NCBI RefSeq assembly: GCF_019317285.1
Contig: NZ_CP079218.1
Span: 2,108,001 to 2,172,000 of the forward strand
DNA length: 64,000 bases
Reading direction: 5' to 3'
DNA from: Pedobacter sp. D749
GTDB taxonomy: Bacteria > Bacteroidota > Bacteroidia > Sphingobacteriales > Sphingobacteriaceae
Shown: positions 44,251 through 52,474 of the stretch, piece by piece
Numbering within the stretch: position 1 is the stretch's first letter
Layout of the letters: each line of letters starts with the position of its first letter
Notes under the pieces: model-generated
What the model was told of the DNA's origin: nothing
Database searches by the model: none
Seen by the model: the letters and a program-made list of their open reading frames with translations, nothing else
Made by a program: the position numbers and the translations under genes

Positions 44251-45399
44251 ATGTCAGAAGAAATTATTGAAAATATGGAGGTGGGTGCTGAAGCCGTCCC
44301 AAAAAAGAATATAAAGAAAAAACTAACTAAAGAGGAAAAAGAGGCAAAAGCCCTATTCGAAAGAAAGTTGCTTATTGATCGGGTTGCCAGCGGAACCATC
44401 TCTACGGTAAAAGACAAAGTAGCTTTTATTCTAAACAACCATAACGAAGCAAGAAATTCCGACATCAAATTAGCTTACATTTTCTGGCGAACCTTCGAGG
44501 AGGAGAAACTAGACGGGAAAGAAGACATTTCCGTTGAAACTATGTTGAAGCTAACCAAGCAGATCACTTTGTCTCGATGGCGTGCTAAAATCCAATACGA
44601 CTACAAACTTTTTCTTGCTGATGAAGATGTACAAATATCTAGGGGGAAACTTCAGGGACAATATAAACGTGAAGCACTGGATCATAAGCCAGCAAATCTT
44701 CCTTTGTATCAGGTTTTTATTGATGAGACCGGTAAAAATGAAGAATATCTGTCAGTAGGATCCATTTGGCTACTTGGATATAATCCTGGGCTCATTATCC
44801 ATTCCATGGAAATTAATGATTGGAAAAAAAGAAAAAAGATTGAATATGAATTCCATTTCAGCAAGTTGTCGAAACATAAACTAGAGGATTATAAAGATTT
44901 TTTTAGACTTTTTATTTCTAAATTTCCGGATATCGGCTTTAAGGTCATTGTGTTAAAGTCGAAAGGTTTAGCTAATAAAAATGAAGCAATCGTAGATTTA
45001 ACATTTCACTTATTGCATAAAGGTATTATTCATGAGCATGAATCTAAAAGGGCTCCACTGCCACGGATGTTACAGGTCAGAATTGATGACGAGGAACTCG
45101 GTAGCGACACCTTGAAGCTTGAAAATATCAAAGAGAGAATTAGTGGTCAAAAAGTTGATGGTTTGCATCTGGATGTTTTTGAAGCTGTGTCATCTGCAAA
45201 AAATCATTTTATCCAAGCTGTCGATCTCTTTACAGGTGCAGTAAATAGAAAGTTGAATTTTCCAGGCGAACCAAACTTCAAAGATGAGTTTGCGGAATTT
45301 ATTTTTGACTCTTTGGGTTTCGATATCACGAATTTAGACTCCCCTAGTGAAGATCCGGGCACATCTATAGTATTTAACCTAAGTGCGAAAAATACTTAA
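44251..45399 (+). CDS. DUF3800 family protein
   Basis: A 382-residue protein. Residues 1-150 are a charged helical region (KKNIKKKLTKEEKEAKALF). From about 152 the DUF3800 domain begins with VFIDETGKNEEYLSVGSIWL, followed by YEFHFSKLSKHKLEDYKDFFRLF and the acidic LHLDVFEAVSSAKNHFIQAVDLFTGAVN. DUF3800 has an RNase H-like fold with conserved Asp/Glu at the start, seen here in IDET. Known: such proteins recur in defence loci and mobile elements. Its targets are unknown. It is followed by a small membrane protein and an MBL-fold gene. Confidence 0.75.
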   Translation: MSEEIIENMEVGAEAVPKKNIKKKLTKEEKEAKALFERKLLIDRVASGTISTVKDKVAFILNNHNEARNSDIKLAYIFWRTFEEEKLDGKEDISVETMLKLTKQITLSRWRAKIQYDYKLFLADEDVQISRGKLQGQYKREALDHKPANLPLYQVFIDETGKNEEYLSVGSIWLLGYNPGLIIHSMEINDWKKRKKIEYEFHFSKLSKHKLEDYKDFFRLFISKFPDIGFKVIVLKSKGLANKNEAIVDLTFHLLHKGIIHEHESKRAPLPRMLQVRIDDEELGSDTLKLENIKERISGQKVDGLHLDVFEAVSSAKNHFIQAVDLFTGAVNRKLNFPGEPNFKDEFAEFIFDSLGFDITNLDSPSEDPGTSIVFNLSAKNT

Positions 45400-45497
45400 G
45401 ATTAATTCATTATTCTATCAATCGATAACTTTGTCTCAGAAATAAATACTCAGAAATCAGTATTTGATGTCACGGATTTGATCACGAAATTGAGCTT

Positions 45498-46079
45498 ATG
45501 AATTTTAAAGCATACGATATTCTCGCATCTCTAATACCTGGTTTTTTAATTCTTTTAGCAGGAATGCAGTTTTTTGAAATTCCCTTCAATAAAGACATGG
45601 CTTTACCATATACTGCAGAAGCATTTTTGTTAGGATATATAATAAATGCATTGTCGAGTTGGTTAGAATCTTTCTATTACTGGACATGGAAAGGAAAACC
45701 TTCCACTAAACTTCTTAGAGGGGTTGGCACATGGAAAATAAAATTTTATACTGCTGAAAAAGTGAGAACACTTTTGTTAGAAGAATGTTCCACCGAAAAT
45801 CCAGATATGGATGAACTTTTCAGCTGCGCATTGAGAAAAATCTCAGGAGAAAAAGAAGGTAAAGTCGAGGACCTTAATTCAGGTTATGCCTTTTCTAGAA
45901 GTCTTCTTACAACAGGCGTAATAGGTATACCATTTGTATTATATCAACATGCATCGGACATTAGATTTTTTCTTATTCTCTTGCCTTTGTTGTTTGTACT
46001 TTGGTTACGAGCAAAACAACGCGCATATTTTTATGCACGAGAAGTATTAAACAGTTATCTTAAATTAAAGCAATTATAG
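45498..46079 (+). CDS. membrane protein, 193 aa, coupled to MBL-fold gene
   Basis: Three or so hydrophobic segments: ILASLIPGFLILLAGMQFF near the N-terminus, AFLLGYIINALSSWL near 42 and, after a long soluble loop, a C-terminal TTGVIGIPFVLYQHA with FFLILLPLLFVLWL. No family is recognised. Its stop is separated from the MBL-fold start by one base, so they are translationally linked. Inference: membrane anchor or channel effector for the enzyme next door. Confidence 0.6.
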   Translation: MNFKAYDILASLIPGFLILLAGMQFFEIPFNKDMALPYTAEAFLLGYIINALSSWLESFYYWTWKGKPSTKLLRGVGTWKIKFYTAEKVRTLLLEECSTENPDMDELFSCALRKISGEKEGKVEDLNSGYAFSRSLLTTGVIGIPFVLYQHASDIRFFLILLPLLFVLWLRAKQRAYFYAREVLNSYLKLKQL

Positions 46080-46080
46080 T

Positions 46081-46956
46081 ATGGGAAGAGTAAAAATGAG
46101 GGTTTGGGATGTTAAGCACGGTAGTGCTATTTTTTTGAAAACGCCAAACGACAGGATTCATGTAATCGACTTGGGAAGAGGAGATTATTCTGAAAACAGC
46201 GATGACCGTAGTCCGCTAGAAACTATAAGATACCATTATGGTATAACTCGGATAAACCACCTAACTATTACCCATCCACATAAGGATCATATCGATGACA
46301 TCCTAAATTTGGATAACCTTGGTATAAGCGTGAGTGTACTACTGCGGCCGAAATGGCTGAGTAGGGCTGATGTGAATAGTACTATTAACGTTTCAGATAA
46401 AGCTAAGTTCGATAAATATTTTAGTATGAACGAAACCTATAACACGAATGTCACAGGAACGATTAACGACATATCTATTCCTCCGAATAATGGTGGTGTC
46501 TCGTTCCGTCACTTTAATACGAAGGATCTGCCAAAGAGCAATTTTAATAACCATAGTATACTCACTATTATAGAATTTGAAGGAATAAAGATCGTTGTGC
46601 CTGGAGATAACGAATATGATTCACTGGAGGAACTCATGAATCTGGCTGGGTTTGCGGATGCGATCAAGAACTGCGATGTACTAATTGCACCACATCACGG
46701 CAGGGAATCAGCATATCACTCAGAATTTGTGCGCACAGCAAATCCCAGGTTGACAATAATCTCTGATGGTTCAGTTTGTGATACCAGTGCAAATCAAAAG
46801 TATAGCCAGATAAGTAGAGGGTGGACTATTCATAAGAATGGCGAACAAATCAAAAGGAATTTGTTAACTACTAATTATGATGGGGAGATTTATTTGGATT
46901 TTGGGAAGGAAGCTCTTGATGAAAAGCCATTTTTAAAAATAGAGATCAAAAATTGA
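46081..46956 (+). CDS. metallo-beta-lactamase-fold (ComEC-like) hydrolase
   Basis: A 291-residue MBL-fold protein. Metal ligands: LTITHPHKDHIDDILNL near residue 60 (HxHxDH), VVPGDNEYDS near 170 (Asp) and IAPHHGRESAYHS near 200 (His). The pattern resembles the ComEC/Rec2 nuclease-like MBL domain. No signal peptide is seen, so it acts in the cytoplasm or at the membrane through its neighbour. Known: MBL folds cover many hydrolases, including nucleases; substrate is not inferable. It is the last gene of a plus-strand set starting with DUF3800. Its stop at 46956 overlaps a converging pseudogene. Confidence 0.75.
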   Translation: MGRVKMRVWDVKHGSAIFLKTPNDRIHVIDLGRGDYSENSDDRSPLETIRYHYGITRINHLTITHPHKDHIDDILNLDNLGISVSVLLRPKWLSRADVNSTINVSDKAKFDKYFSMNETYNTNVTGTINDISIPPNNGGVSFRHFNTKDLPKSNFNNHSILTIIEFEGIKIVVPGDNEYDSLEELMNLAGFADAIKNCDVLIAPHHGRESAYHSEFVRTANPRLTIISDGSVCDTSANQKYSQISRGWTIHKNGEQIKRNLLTTNYDGEIYLDFGKEALDEKPFLKIEIKN

Positions 46957-47238
46957 TTTTTGCTCTGTTGAATCTTCCAGAAATTCTACATATATTTCTT
47001 TTCCCACATATTCACCTAGCATTAACAGCGATGTAAGAAACCGGTCTTTTTGCCAGAACAGGATAGTCGTTTCCTCTTCTTATTTAACAGCGTATAGCCT
47101 TAATGTGCCATTACTGATGAAGATTAGGGGAGAGCTGTATAACTGCGACACCTTAACGGTTTGTTTCTTATTGAACATGCGCTCATGAAGAGAATAGTTC
47201 AGATAACATTTTAGCCCATAAGAGGTTTTAAGTAACAT
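46933..47238 (-). pseudogene. Crp/Fnr-type regulator pseudogene
   Basis: On the minus strand a frame from ATG at 47238 reads LLKTSYGLKCYLNYSLHERM, then LIFISNGTLRLYAVK, an in-frame TAA, EEETTILFWQKDRFLTSLLML and EYVGKEIYVEFLEDST. This is the cyclic-nucleotide-binding fold of Crp/Fnr regulators (F..G.LRLY..., then ...G.E.T..F.....F). The frame is broken by that TAA and ends in the MBL gene's 3' end, so the DNA-binding domain is absent. It is not one of the conventional frames a gene finder would report. Confidence 0.65.
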
Positions 47239-48202
47239 TCAATTTTTTTAAAATAGCTTTCATTTTCCATAATATACTTTTAGGGCAAAGAAAGAAGCTT
47301 TCGTGCTGTCGTCAAGTTGCTTGCTTAGCAACCCTAACTAAATTTAATGGTGCCTGCTTCTGCCTTTTGTGCTGAAAAGATTTTTTACGGCAATTAGACC
47401 AGAGGGTTTTTAGCAAGTAATGAGCATTTGGCCGGTTAAAACGGATGAAGGGAAATGGATATTTAGACAGCTTTGTTTTAACAAAATTGAATATTATGCT
47501 GCCTGATTGGGTTGATGGGTGAAATATTTTTAATACACCAAGCTTGCTGCCCGGGCAACCTTCAGATAACTTGCCAGGTATAGGCTAAATTGTTTTATTT
47601 GCCTGAATAAGCTGTTTTTTGCCAGGCTCAAATTTTTAGTGTTCCGTTTTTATTGACATTAAACCCGCCTGGCTGCAACAGATTGCCATTTTTGATATAC
47701 TATTCGATATAAATTGTCGTTATACAGGGCATGGGGCGTAATATATTATGTCTTTAATTGCTGATTAAATTTACGCTTGATGGAAAAACTAACACCAGTT
47801 ACTTTTTCATCCCTATCAATTAAATTATTTACCAGAGTGCATAAATTTCCCGTTTATGCACGGCAAAACCGCCCACAGCGGGTGGCTTGTATCATTTTTA
47901 ACCTGGGGCTTATCTGCCTTAGCCGGTGCTACCCATAACTTTGGGGGCATTTGCCCCAGCAATAAATTTGAATTTACATATCTATCATTAACTTGAATAT
48001 TATTGGGATTGTTAAACAGCTTTTGGTGCTGTTTGGCGCTAAAATTTACAGGTAAAAACCATATTTTCTAACTAATTTCAGCCGCTTCAGTACCATGGGT
48101 TTAACCGCCTGAATAACAGCAAGGAAACCTCTTCCGGACCTGGTTGCGGAACGCCTCATCAGCCTTTCGCAAAATGGTTTCGTGTTTTAAATTTTACGCC
48201 TT
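47239..48202. other. roughly 1-kb gap with hairpins, no gene seen
   Basis: No supported gene. Stem-loops: GTGCATAAA/TTTATGCAC (47837-47861) and AAACAGC/GCTGTTT (about 48015-48035). A GGGGCA/TGCCCC hairpin is near 47945. These are short and may be transcript ends or protein sites. Confidence 0.5.
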
Positions 48203-48481
48203 ATGAATAACCTTGAAGCACTGGTACAGGTAATGTACAATATCTACCTCGTACTCAACAAAGAACAACTCACCTTTACTTTTATCGATCTCTTCGGCGA
48301 CCCTGATGCGCAACTCACCCGCCAGCAGGTTAAAGATTACTTAAATATTAGCGAAAGCACCTACAAACGTAAGGTAAAAGATGGCACCTTAAAGCCTGTA
48401 AAACTACCTGGTGGCGATCGTTTTTACCTGAAGGATCTGCTGGCCGCCTACCTGGAGAGCCAGCGAAAAGGCCGTATCTGA
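48203..48481 (+). CDS. helix-turn-helix (excisionase-like) protein, 92 aa
   Basis: Residues 35-85 carry an HTH_17/excisionase-type motif: LTRQQVKDYLNISESTYKRKVKDGTLKPVKLPGGDRFY (cited in part), with the wing residues LPGGDRF that in this class bind DNA. The N-terminal 30 residues are helical. The stop at 48481 is directly followed by a tandem 11-bp array, which suggests it binds or autoregulates there. It leads the lysis-cassette-like module. Confidence 0.75.
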   Translation: MNNLEALVQVMYNIYLVLNKEQLTFTFIDLFGDPDAQLTRQQVKDYLNISESTYKRKVKDGTLKPVKLPGGDRFYLKDLLAAYLESQRKGRI

Positions 48482-48574
48482 TTACCCCTTCTTTACCTGT
48501 TGTTTACCCTTTCTTGGTACCAGGTTAACCCCAGGGTTACCCCATGGTTACCTCGGCTTTACCCTTTGGTTACC
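48482..48574. repeat. 11-bp phased TTACC array
   Basis: TTACC occurs at 48482, 48493, 48504, 48537, 48548, 48559 and 48570, with near-misses at 48515 and 48526. Spacing is exactly 11 bp, one helical turn. It begins one base after the HTH gene stop, so it is not coding in that frame. It is a candidate iteron or operator array. Confidence 0.7.
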
Positions 48575-48691
48575 TAAAAGGTAAAGCCGGAGGCCGTTTT
48601 GGCTGATCAGCTACACCCGTTATGGTTATGCTGCCCTTAAGTTGGCTGCCACAAGTTCCCACGGTTTATGCGCTACGCGCTAATTGTGACG

Positions 48692-48747
48692 GCTCATTTT
48701 AGCTCACAATCCCCGCAAATTGGCTCAATTTAGCTCATTTTAGCTCA
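48692..48747. repeat. 10-bp phased GCTCA array
   Basis: GCTCA occurs at 48692, 48702, 48723, 48733 and 48743 (steps of 10, 21, 10, 10 bp), within GCTCAWTTTA units. It lies about 110 bp before the DUF6266 ATG. Confidence 0.65.
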
Positions 48748-48857
48748 AAATGAGGTGATAATGCCGCCAGGCCGCTAGGTTTGAGCATGGATTTAAACAT
48801 ACCGGTATAAACAGAAATCCTTTGATACAAACATTTTTCACTTAAAAAACAAAAATT

Positions 48858-49496
48858 ATGGCAACTTATTCAAAAGGCGCAAATGGCGCATTCTCTGGCA
48901 AAGTAGGTAGTGTAATTGGCAGCAACTGGCGCAGCATCGATTACCTGAGGGGCTTACCAAAAAAAAGCAGCAAACCCAGTACCGAACCCCAACTGGCCCA
49001 ACGTGCTAAATTTGCGCTCGCCGCGCTCTACCTGAGCCCTATTAAGGACATTTTAAACATTGGCTTTAAAGATAAACAGCTGAACAAGATTACAGGTTAC
49101 AATGCCGCGGTAAAAATCTTCTTAAACCAGGCGGTTGGTGGCAGCTACCCGGATTTTGCAATCGATTTTTCGCAGGTGGTGGTTAGCAGAGGTTCGCTCT
49201 CGGTTTTTCATGGCCTTAATGCAAGCCTGCAAGGGGCAGATCTGGTACTGAACTGGCAGAGCATTTTAAACCGCTACAATTCTTTTACTGATGACTCGCT
49301 TACCGTAGTGCTTTTTAACGCTACCAAAAGCATGTACCTGGTGTACGAAGATGCGCAGCGCGCCGCAATGACTTACACCGCGGTAATTGGCGCCGGCTTT
49401 AGTGGTGATGTTTTTCACGGATGGGCTTTTGCAGCGAATCGTGATACCACGGCCGTGGCAAACAGCCAGTACCTGGGTACCTATACCATTCCTTAG
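48858..49496 (+). CDS. DUF6266 family protein
   Basis: A 212-residue protein matching DUF6266, a family common in Bacteroidota. Seen: the N-terminal MATYSKGANGAFSGKVGSVIGSNWRSIDYLRG (cited in part), then KKSSKPSTEPQLAQRAKFALAA, and in the C-terminal half GYNAAVKIFLNQAVGG, WQSILNRY and the Gly-rich AVIGAGFSGDVFHGWAF. There is no signal peptide. Families of this sort sit beside phage-like genes. Its function is not established. It follows two phased repeat arrays and is followed by membrane, endolysin and spanin-like genes. Confidence 0.75.
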   Translation: MATYSKGANGAFSGKVGSVIGSNWRSIDYLRGLPKKSSKPSTEPQLAQRAKFALAALYLSPIKDILNIGFKDKQLNKITGYNAAVKIFLNQAVGGSYPDFAIDFSQVVVSRGSLSVFHGLNASLQGADLVLNWQSILNRYNSFTDDSLTVVLFNATKSMYLVYEDAQRAAMTYTAVIGAGFSGDVFHGWAFAANRDTTAVANSQYLGTYTIP

Positions 49497-49559
49497 TTTA
49501 GTTCATAACCCGCCCAAACCATGCTGTATTGCAGGTTTGGGCTATTTAACAGAAAAGAT

Positions 49560-49934
49560 ATGAAAACATTAAAACTGGCTTTAATGGCGCTAACGCCAAA
49601 AAGGCAAATACTCGAAAAACTGATGCTGGCCACCATCTTAGTTCTAGGCTGGCTTACCCTCCCTAATTTATTAAGAACCTTCGAACCTACCGCTGCCTTG
49701 CTCGATGCAGGTATTTGGCAACTGCTTTTGCTTGGCCTGTTGTGTTATGTGGCCCTAATGCAAATTTCCTGGTGGCTTTTGTACCGCTTTTGGCTCAGCC
49801 TTGGCCTGCTTAATTTAACAGATATGGTTTTACGATTTAAACAACTCACATCATGGCAACAGTTAAGATTTTTTTGGGCATCGTTTGCTTTGCTCTTTTT
49901 AGCGGGCATAGCCTGCCTGGCCGCTATAACATAA
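49560..49934 (+). CDS. small membrane protein, holin-like
   Basis: About 124 residues from ATG 49560 (MKTLKLALMALTPKRQ). Hydrophobic segments: LMLATILVLGWLTLPNLL near 23, LLLLGLLCYVALMQISWWLL near 55 and FFWASFALLFLAGIACLAA at the C-terminus. Size and three spans fit a holin, but no signature is recognised. The gene overlaps the endolysin start by 82 bases, so translation is coupled. Confidence 0.55.
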   Translation: MKTLKLALMALTPKRQILEKLMLATILVLGWLTLPNLLRTFEPTAALLDAGIWQLLLLGLLCYVALMQISWWLLYRFWLSLGLLNLTDMVLRFKQLTSWQQLRFFWASFALLFLAGIACLAAIT

Positions 49935-50416
49935 ACCAGGCGCCGAACACGGCCATGCCTGATAGGGCAAAGCTGTTGTGCATTGCAAAAAACGAAGTAG
50001 GTGTGCGCGAACTTTCCGGACACAACGATGGGCCGCGGGTAGCTGCATACCTGCGTTATACAGGTGTTGAACAGGGCAGCCCCTGGTGTGCTGCTTTTGT
50101 AAGCTGGGTTTTCGGCCAGGCCGGCTACAGCGCTCCACGTACACCCTGGAGCCCGGCCTTATTTCCATTCGATAAACGCACCGAACAGATATACCCTGCA
50201 GTAGTATTCGGCATTTACTTCAGCCACCTGAAACGTATTGCCCATTGTGGCCTGGTGGAGCGACAGGAGGGCGATTGGCTCATTACCATAGAAGGGAATA
50301 CCAATATGGAAGGCAGTAGAGAAGGAGATGGGGTGTACAGGAAACGGAGGTCAGTAAAAGCCATCAAATACTTCGCCGATTGGATCAATAAGAAAGGAGT
50401 GGATGATGAAAACTGA
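49853..50416 (+). CDS. CHAP/TIGR02594-type peptidoglycan endolysin
   Basis: A 187-residue enzyme. An N-terminal hydrophobic segment (VKIFLGIVCFALFSG) acts as signal or anchor. The catalytic CHAP domain shows AKNEVGVRELSGHNDGPRVAAYL near residue 43 (cited in part), SPWCAAFVSWVFGQAGY near 76 with the catalytic Cys, HCGLVERQEGDWLITIEGNT near 131 with the His, and a downstream GDGVYRK. Known: such amidases/endopeptidases cut peptidoglycan stem peptides. A signal-anchored endolysin would not need a holin for export. It overlaps its neighbours by 82 and 14 bases. Confidence 0.75.
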   Translation: MATVKIFLGIVCFALFSGHSLPGRYNINQAPNTAMPDRAKLLCIAKNEVGVRELSGHNDGPRVAAYLRYTGVEQGSPWCAAFVSWVFGQAGYSAPRTPWSPALFPFDKRTEQIYPAVVFGIYFSHLKRIAHCGLVERQEGDWLITIEGNTNMEGSREGDGVYRKRRSVKAIKYFADWINKKGVDDEN

Positions 50417-50888
50417 GTTAAACCTATTGATGGCCTGTAGTATGCTCATTACAGCTTGCGGAAGTTTAAAAAGCAATAAGACGCTGCATACGCAAGAGTT
50501 TCAATCGAACAGCTATAACGAGGAAAATACAAATCAGCAAAGTTGGGCAACAAAAAACACCGTTTTGCTTGATACCAGTAACAGCGAATATGTGGTGCAA
50601 ATTACACCATTGGGGAAATTTTTCTACAGTAATGAAAAGGGATTCGAAGGGATGGCCGAAAAAGTTGTGCTAAGCGGAAAAGGAAGTAAAAGGCAGATCC
50701 TGCATCAGCAACAGCAAACCGGGCGTCAGCTGCAGCAACAAAAGCACAGCCTGGAAAACACACAGTTAAAGACGAAGGTTGAGCGCATTGCTAAAAACAG
50801 AAAGCCGCGTTTAACCATGATGTGGATAGGGCTGGTAGTGGCACTCGGCCTGGTTTACTGGCTATTGAGAAAATGGCGCTTCGCCTGA
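50403..50888 (+). CDS. lipoprotein with C-terminal TM, unimolecular-spanin-like
   Basis: A 161-residue protein with a lipobox at its N-terminus (LITACGS, Cys near residue 19) and a single membrane helix at its C-terminus (WIGLVVALGLVYWLL) followed by a basic tail RKWRF. Between them are an acidic/polar stretch and a Gln-rich coiled-coil-like helix (QILHQQQQTGRQLQQQ). Outer-membrane lipid at one end and inner-membrane helix at the other is the topology of unimolecular spanins, which fuse the two membranes during phage lysis. Sequence homology is not evident. It overlaps the endolysin gene by 14 bp. Confidence 0.6.
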   Translation: MMKTELNLLMACSMLITACGSLKSNKTLHTQEFQSNSYNEENTNQQSWATKNTVLLDTSNSEYVVQITPLGKFFYSNEKGFEGMAEKVVLSGKGSKRQILHQQQQTGRQLQQQKHSLENTQLKTKVERIAKNRKPRLTMMWIGLVVALGLVYWLLRKWRFA

Positions 50889-51034
50889 ATTGTAAAAATG
50901 CTCCCTTTAAACAATTTAGGGGAGCATTAATTGCTGGTTTATGTTGTCGCCAGAACCTTTAAACGTAAATGATGTAGTTTAGCACAGATGTTTACCCTGA
51001 ATACATTAAATTTATTTCAGGCAAAATAACTAAA

Positions 51035-51622
51035 ATGGAGACAGCACATGATGAATATAAACAAGGTTTTATTGACTTTGTAAACAGCCTTAACAATTTG
51101 GGAATTGAGGTAGCCACAGTACTGGCGCAGCAATTAGAAACGGTTTCATTTAAAAAAGGCGAAGCGATATTGGAACAGGGAAGTGTATGCAGATATGTCT
51201 ACTTTATCAATAACGGATTGGTTAAAACTGGTTTTGAAGGTAAGGACCGTACATTTATTATGCGCTTCTTTGCGGAAGGCAACATGTTCACCGTTCTTGA
51301 CAGCTTTCTTACTCAGCAAGTGGCTGCTTACCAGATACAGGCGCTGGAAAATACTGTGGTTACGCGTATCCCGCGAAAAGCATTGGATGATTTGCGGACG
51401 CGTTTTCATTCCATAGAAACTTTTTTCAGCAAACTGCTTGCCATGGCTTCGGTTAATATGATGTCTAGGATTGGCGAGATCTTAGAGGAGCAAGCCTCGG
51501 TGCGTTATGGAAACTTCATCAAAGAAAATCCGGATCTGGTACAAAGGATCAGTCTGGGCGACCTGGCCAGTTATTTAGGAATTACCCAGGTTTCTTTAAG
51601 CAGAATCAGGGCAGGAAGATAG
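51035..51622 (+). CDS. Crp/Fnr-family regulator
   Basis: A 195-residue Crp/Fnr protein. The cNMP-binding-like domain has AILEQGSVCRYVYFINNGLVKT near residue 48 (cited in part) and ENTVVTRIPRKAL near 110. The C-terminal helix-turn-helix is ISLGDLASYLGITQVSLSRIR at the end (near 172). It is shorter than typical members (about 230) and ends immediately after the recognition helix. An HXXEE membrane protein gene follows after 63 bp and is probably co-regulated. Confidence 0.75.
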   Translation: METAHDEYKQGFIDFVNSLNNLGIEVATVLAQQLETVSFKKGEAILEQGSVCRYVYFINNGLVKTGFEGKDRTFIMRFFAEGNMFTVLDSFLTQQVAAYQIQALENTVVTRIPRKALDDLRTRFHSIETFFSKLLAMASVNMMSRIGEILEEQASVRYGNFIKENPDLVQRISLGDLASYLGITQVSLSRIRAGR

Positions 51623-51685
51623 TTTTTTATCATTTGATAAATTTTCGATGGTGTGGATGGACTAATTTTGATTCATTAATTTAAT

Positions 51686-52351
51686 GTGATGAAGACAAAA
51701 TTTTCTATTTCGCAAAAGTTGAGCCTGATTATTGCGGATGTGTTTACAGTTGTTGCACCGGTAATGGGTTATTTAGCTATAGGATTACCTCCCGTTATTA
51801 TTGTGGGTGGATCTGCATTAATCGGACTAGTATGCTGGTATTTTACATATCTTCAAAAACCGGTTGACCCAAAAATTATTTTACCGCTTTTTCTGTTAAC
51901 GGTGGCCGGTCTTCAAATCCACATTATAGAAGAATATTTAACGGGTTTTGCCCCTGCAATGAGCAGGCTGTTTGGCATTCCATGGACTGAAAAAAGTTTC
52001 CTGATGGTTTTTGCATTGGTTGGCCCTGCCATTTATACCCTTACGGCTCTAGGCCTTTATCATCGGGTTCCGATTGCTGGTTTTGTGGCCTGGTTTATTT
52101 TTATAGGCCCTGGTGTAGCGGAGTTTACACATTTTATCTTTCCGCTGATTAAGCCCGAATTGAACGCAAGGGCATTGAATCCACTTAGTGCAACCATTGA
52201 TGGGAAACTGATTGCCAATATGCGCAATTATTACCTTGGTGCTACCGGAACTTATTATTTTCCGGGCATGTGGACGGCAATATTGCCCATGATACCTGGG
52301 ATTTATGCCATTTATCGTTTATTTAAGTTAAACAGATTGGAAAGGGTATAA
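51686..52351 (+). CDS. HXXEE-family membrane protein
   Basis: A 221-residue protein with six or so membrane segments (LIIADVFTVVAPVMGYLAI, VIIVGGSALIGLVCWYF, IILPLFLLTVAGLQI and others). The signature HIIEEY near residue 73 fits the HXXEE (H-x-x-E-E) family. The conserved His/Glu groups suggest a metal or proton role, which is not known. It follows the Crp/Fnr gene by 63 bp. It can start at either of two adjacent ATGs. Confidence 0.75.
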   Translation: MMKTKFSISQKLSLIIADVFTVVAPVMGYLAIGLPPVIIVGGSALIGLVCWYFTYLQKPVDPKIILPLFLLTVAGLQIHIIEEYLTGFAPAMSRLFGIPWTEKSFLMVFALVGPAIYTLTALGLYHRVPIAGFVAWFIFIGPGVAEFTHFIFPLIKPELNARALNPLSATIDGKLIANMRNYYLGATGTYYFPGMWTAILPMIPGIYAIYRLFKLNRLERV

Positions 52352-52430
52352 AAAAGGCATTTGCATAAGCTACCTTGAGGGACTGGATACCAAAGCCTGC
52401 CAAGTACTGACTTGCTTTTAAAAAAAAGAA

Positions 52431-52466
52431 AAACGGCTCCCTTCTGTAAAAAACAGGGAGCCGTTT
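52431..52466 (-). terminator. terminator of the Sus/phosphatase operon
   Basis: AAACGGCTCCC and GGGAGCCGTTT form an 11-bp stem. On the minus strand it is followed by a T-rich run (52418-52430), so it ends the minus-strand operon that finishes at the GDPD gene (52475). Confidence 0.8.
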
Positions 52467-52474
52467 AATGCTGA

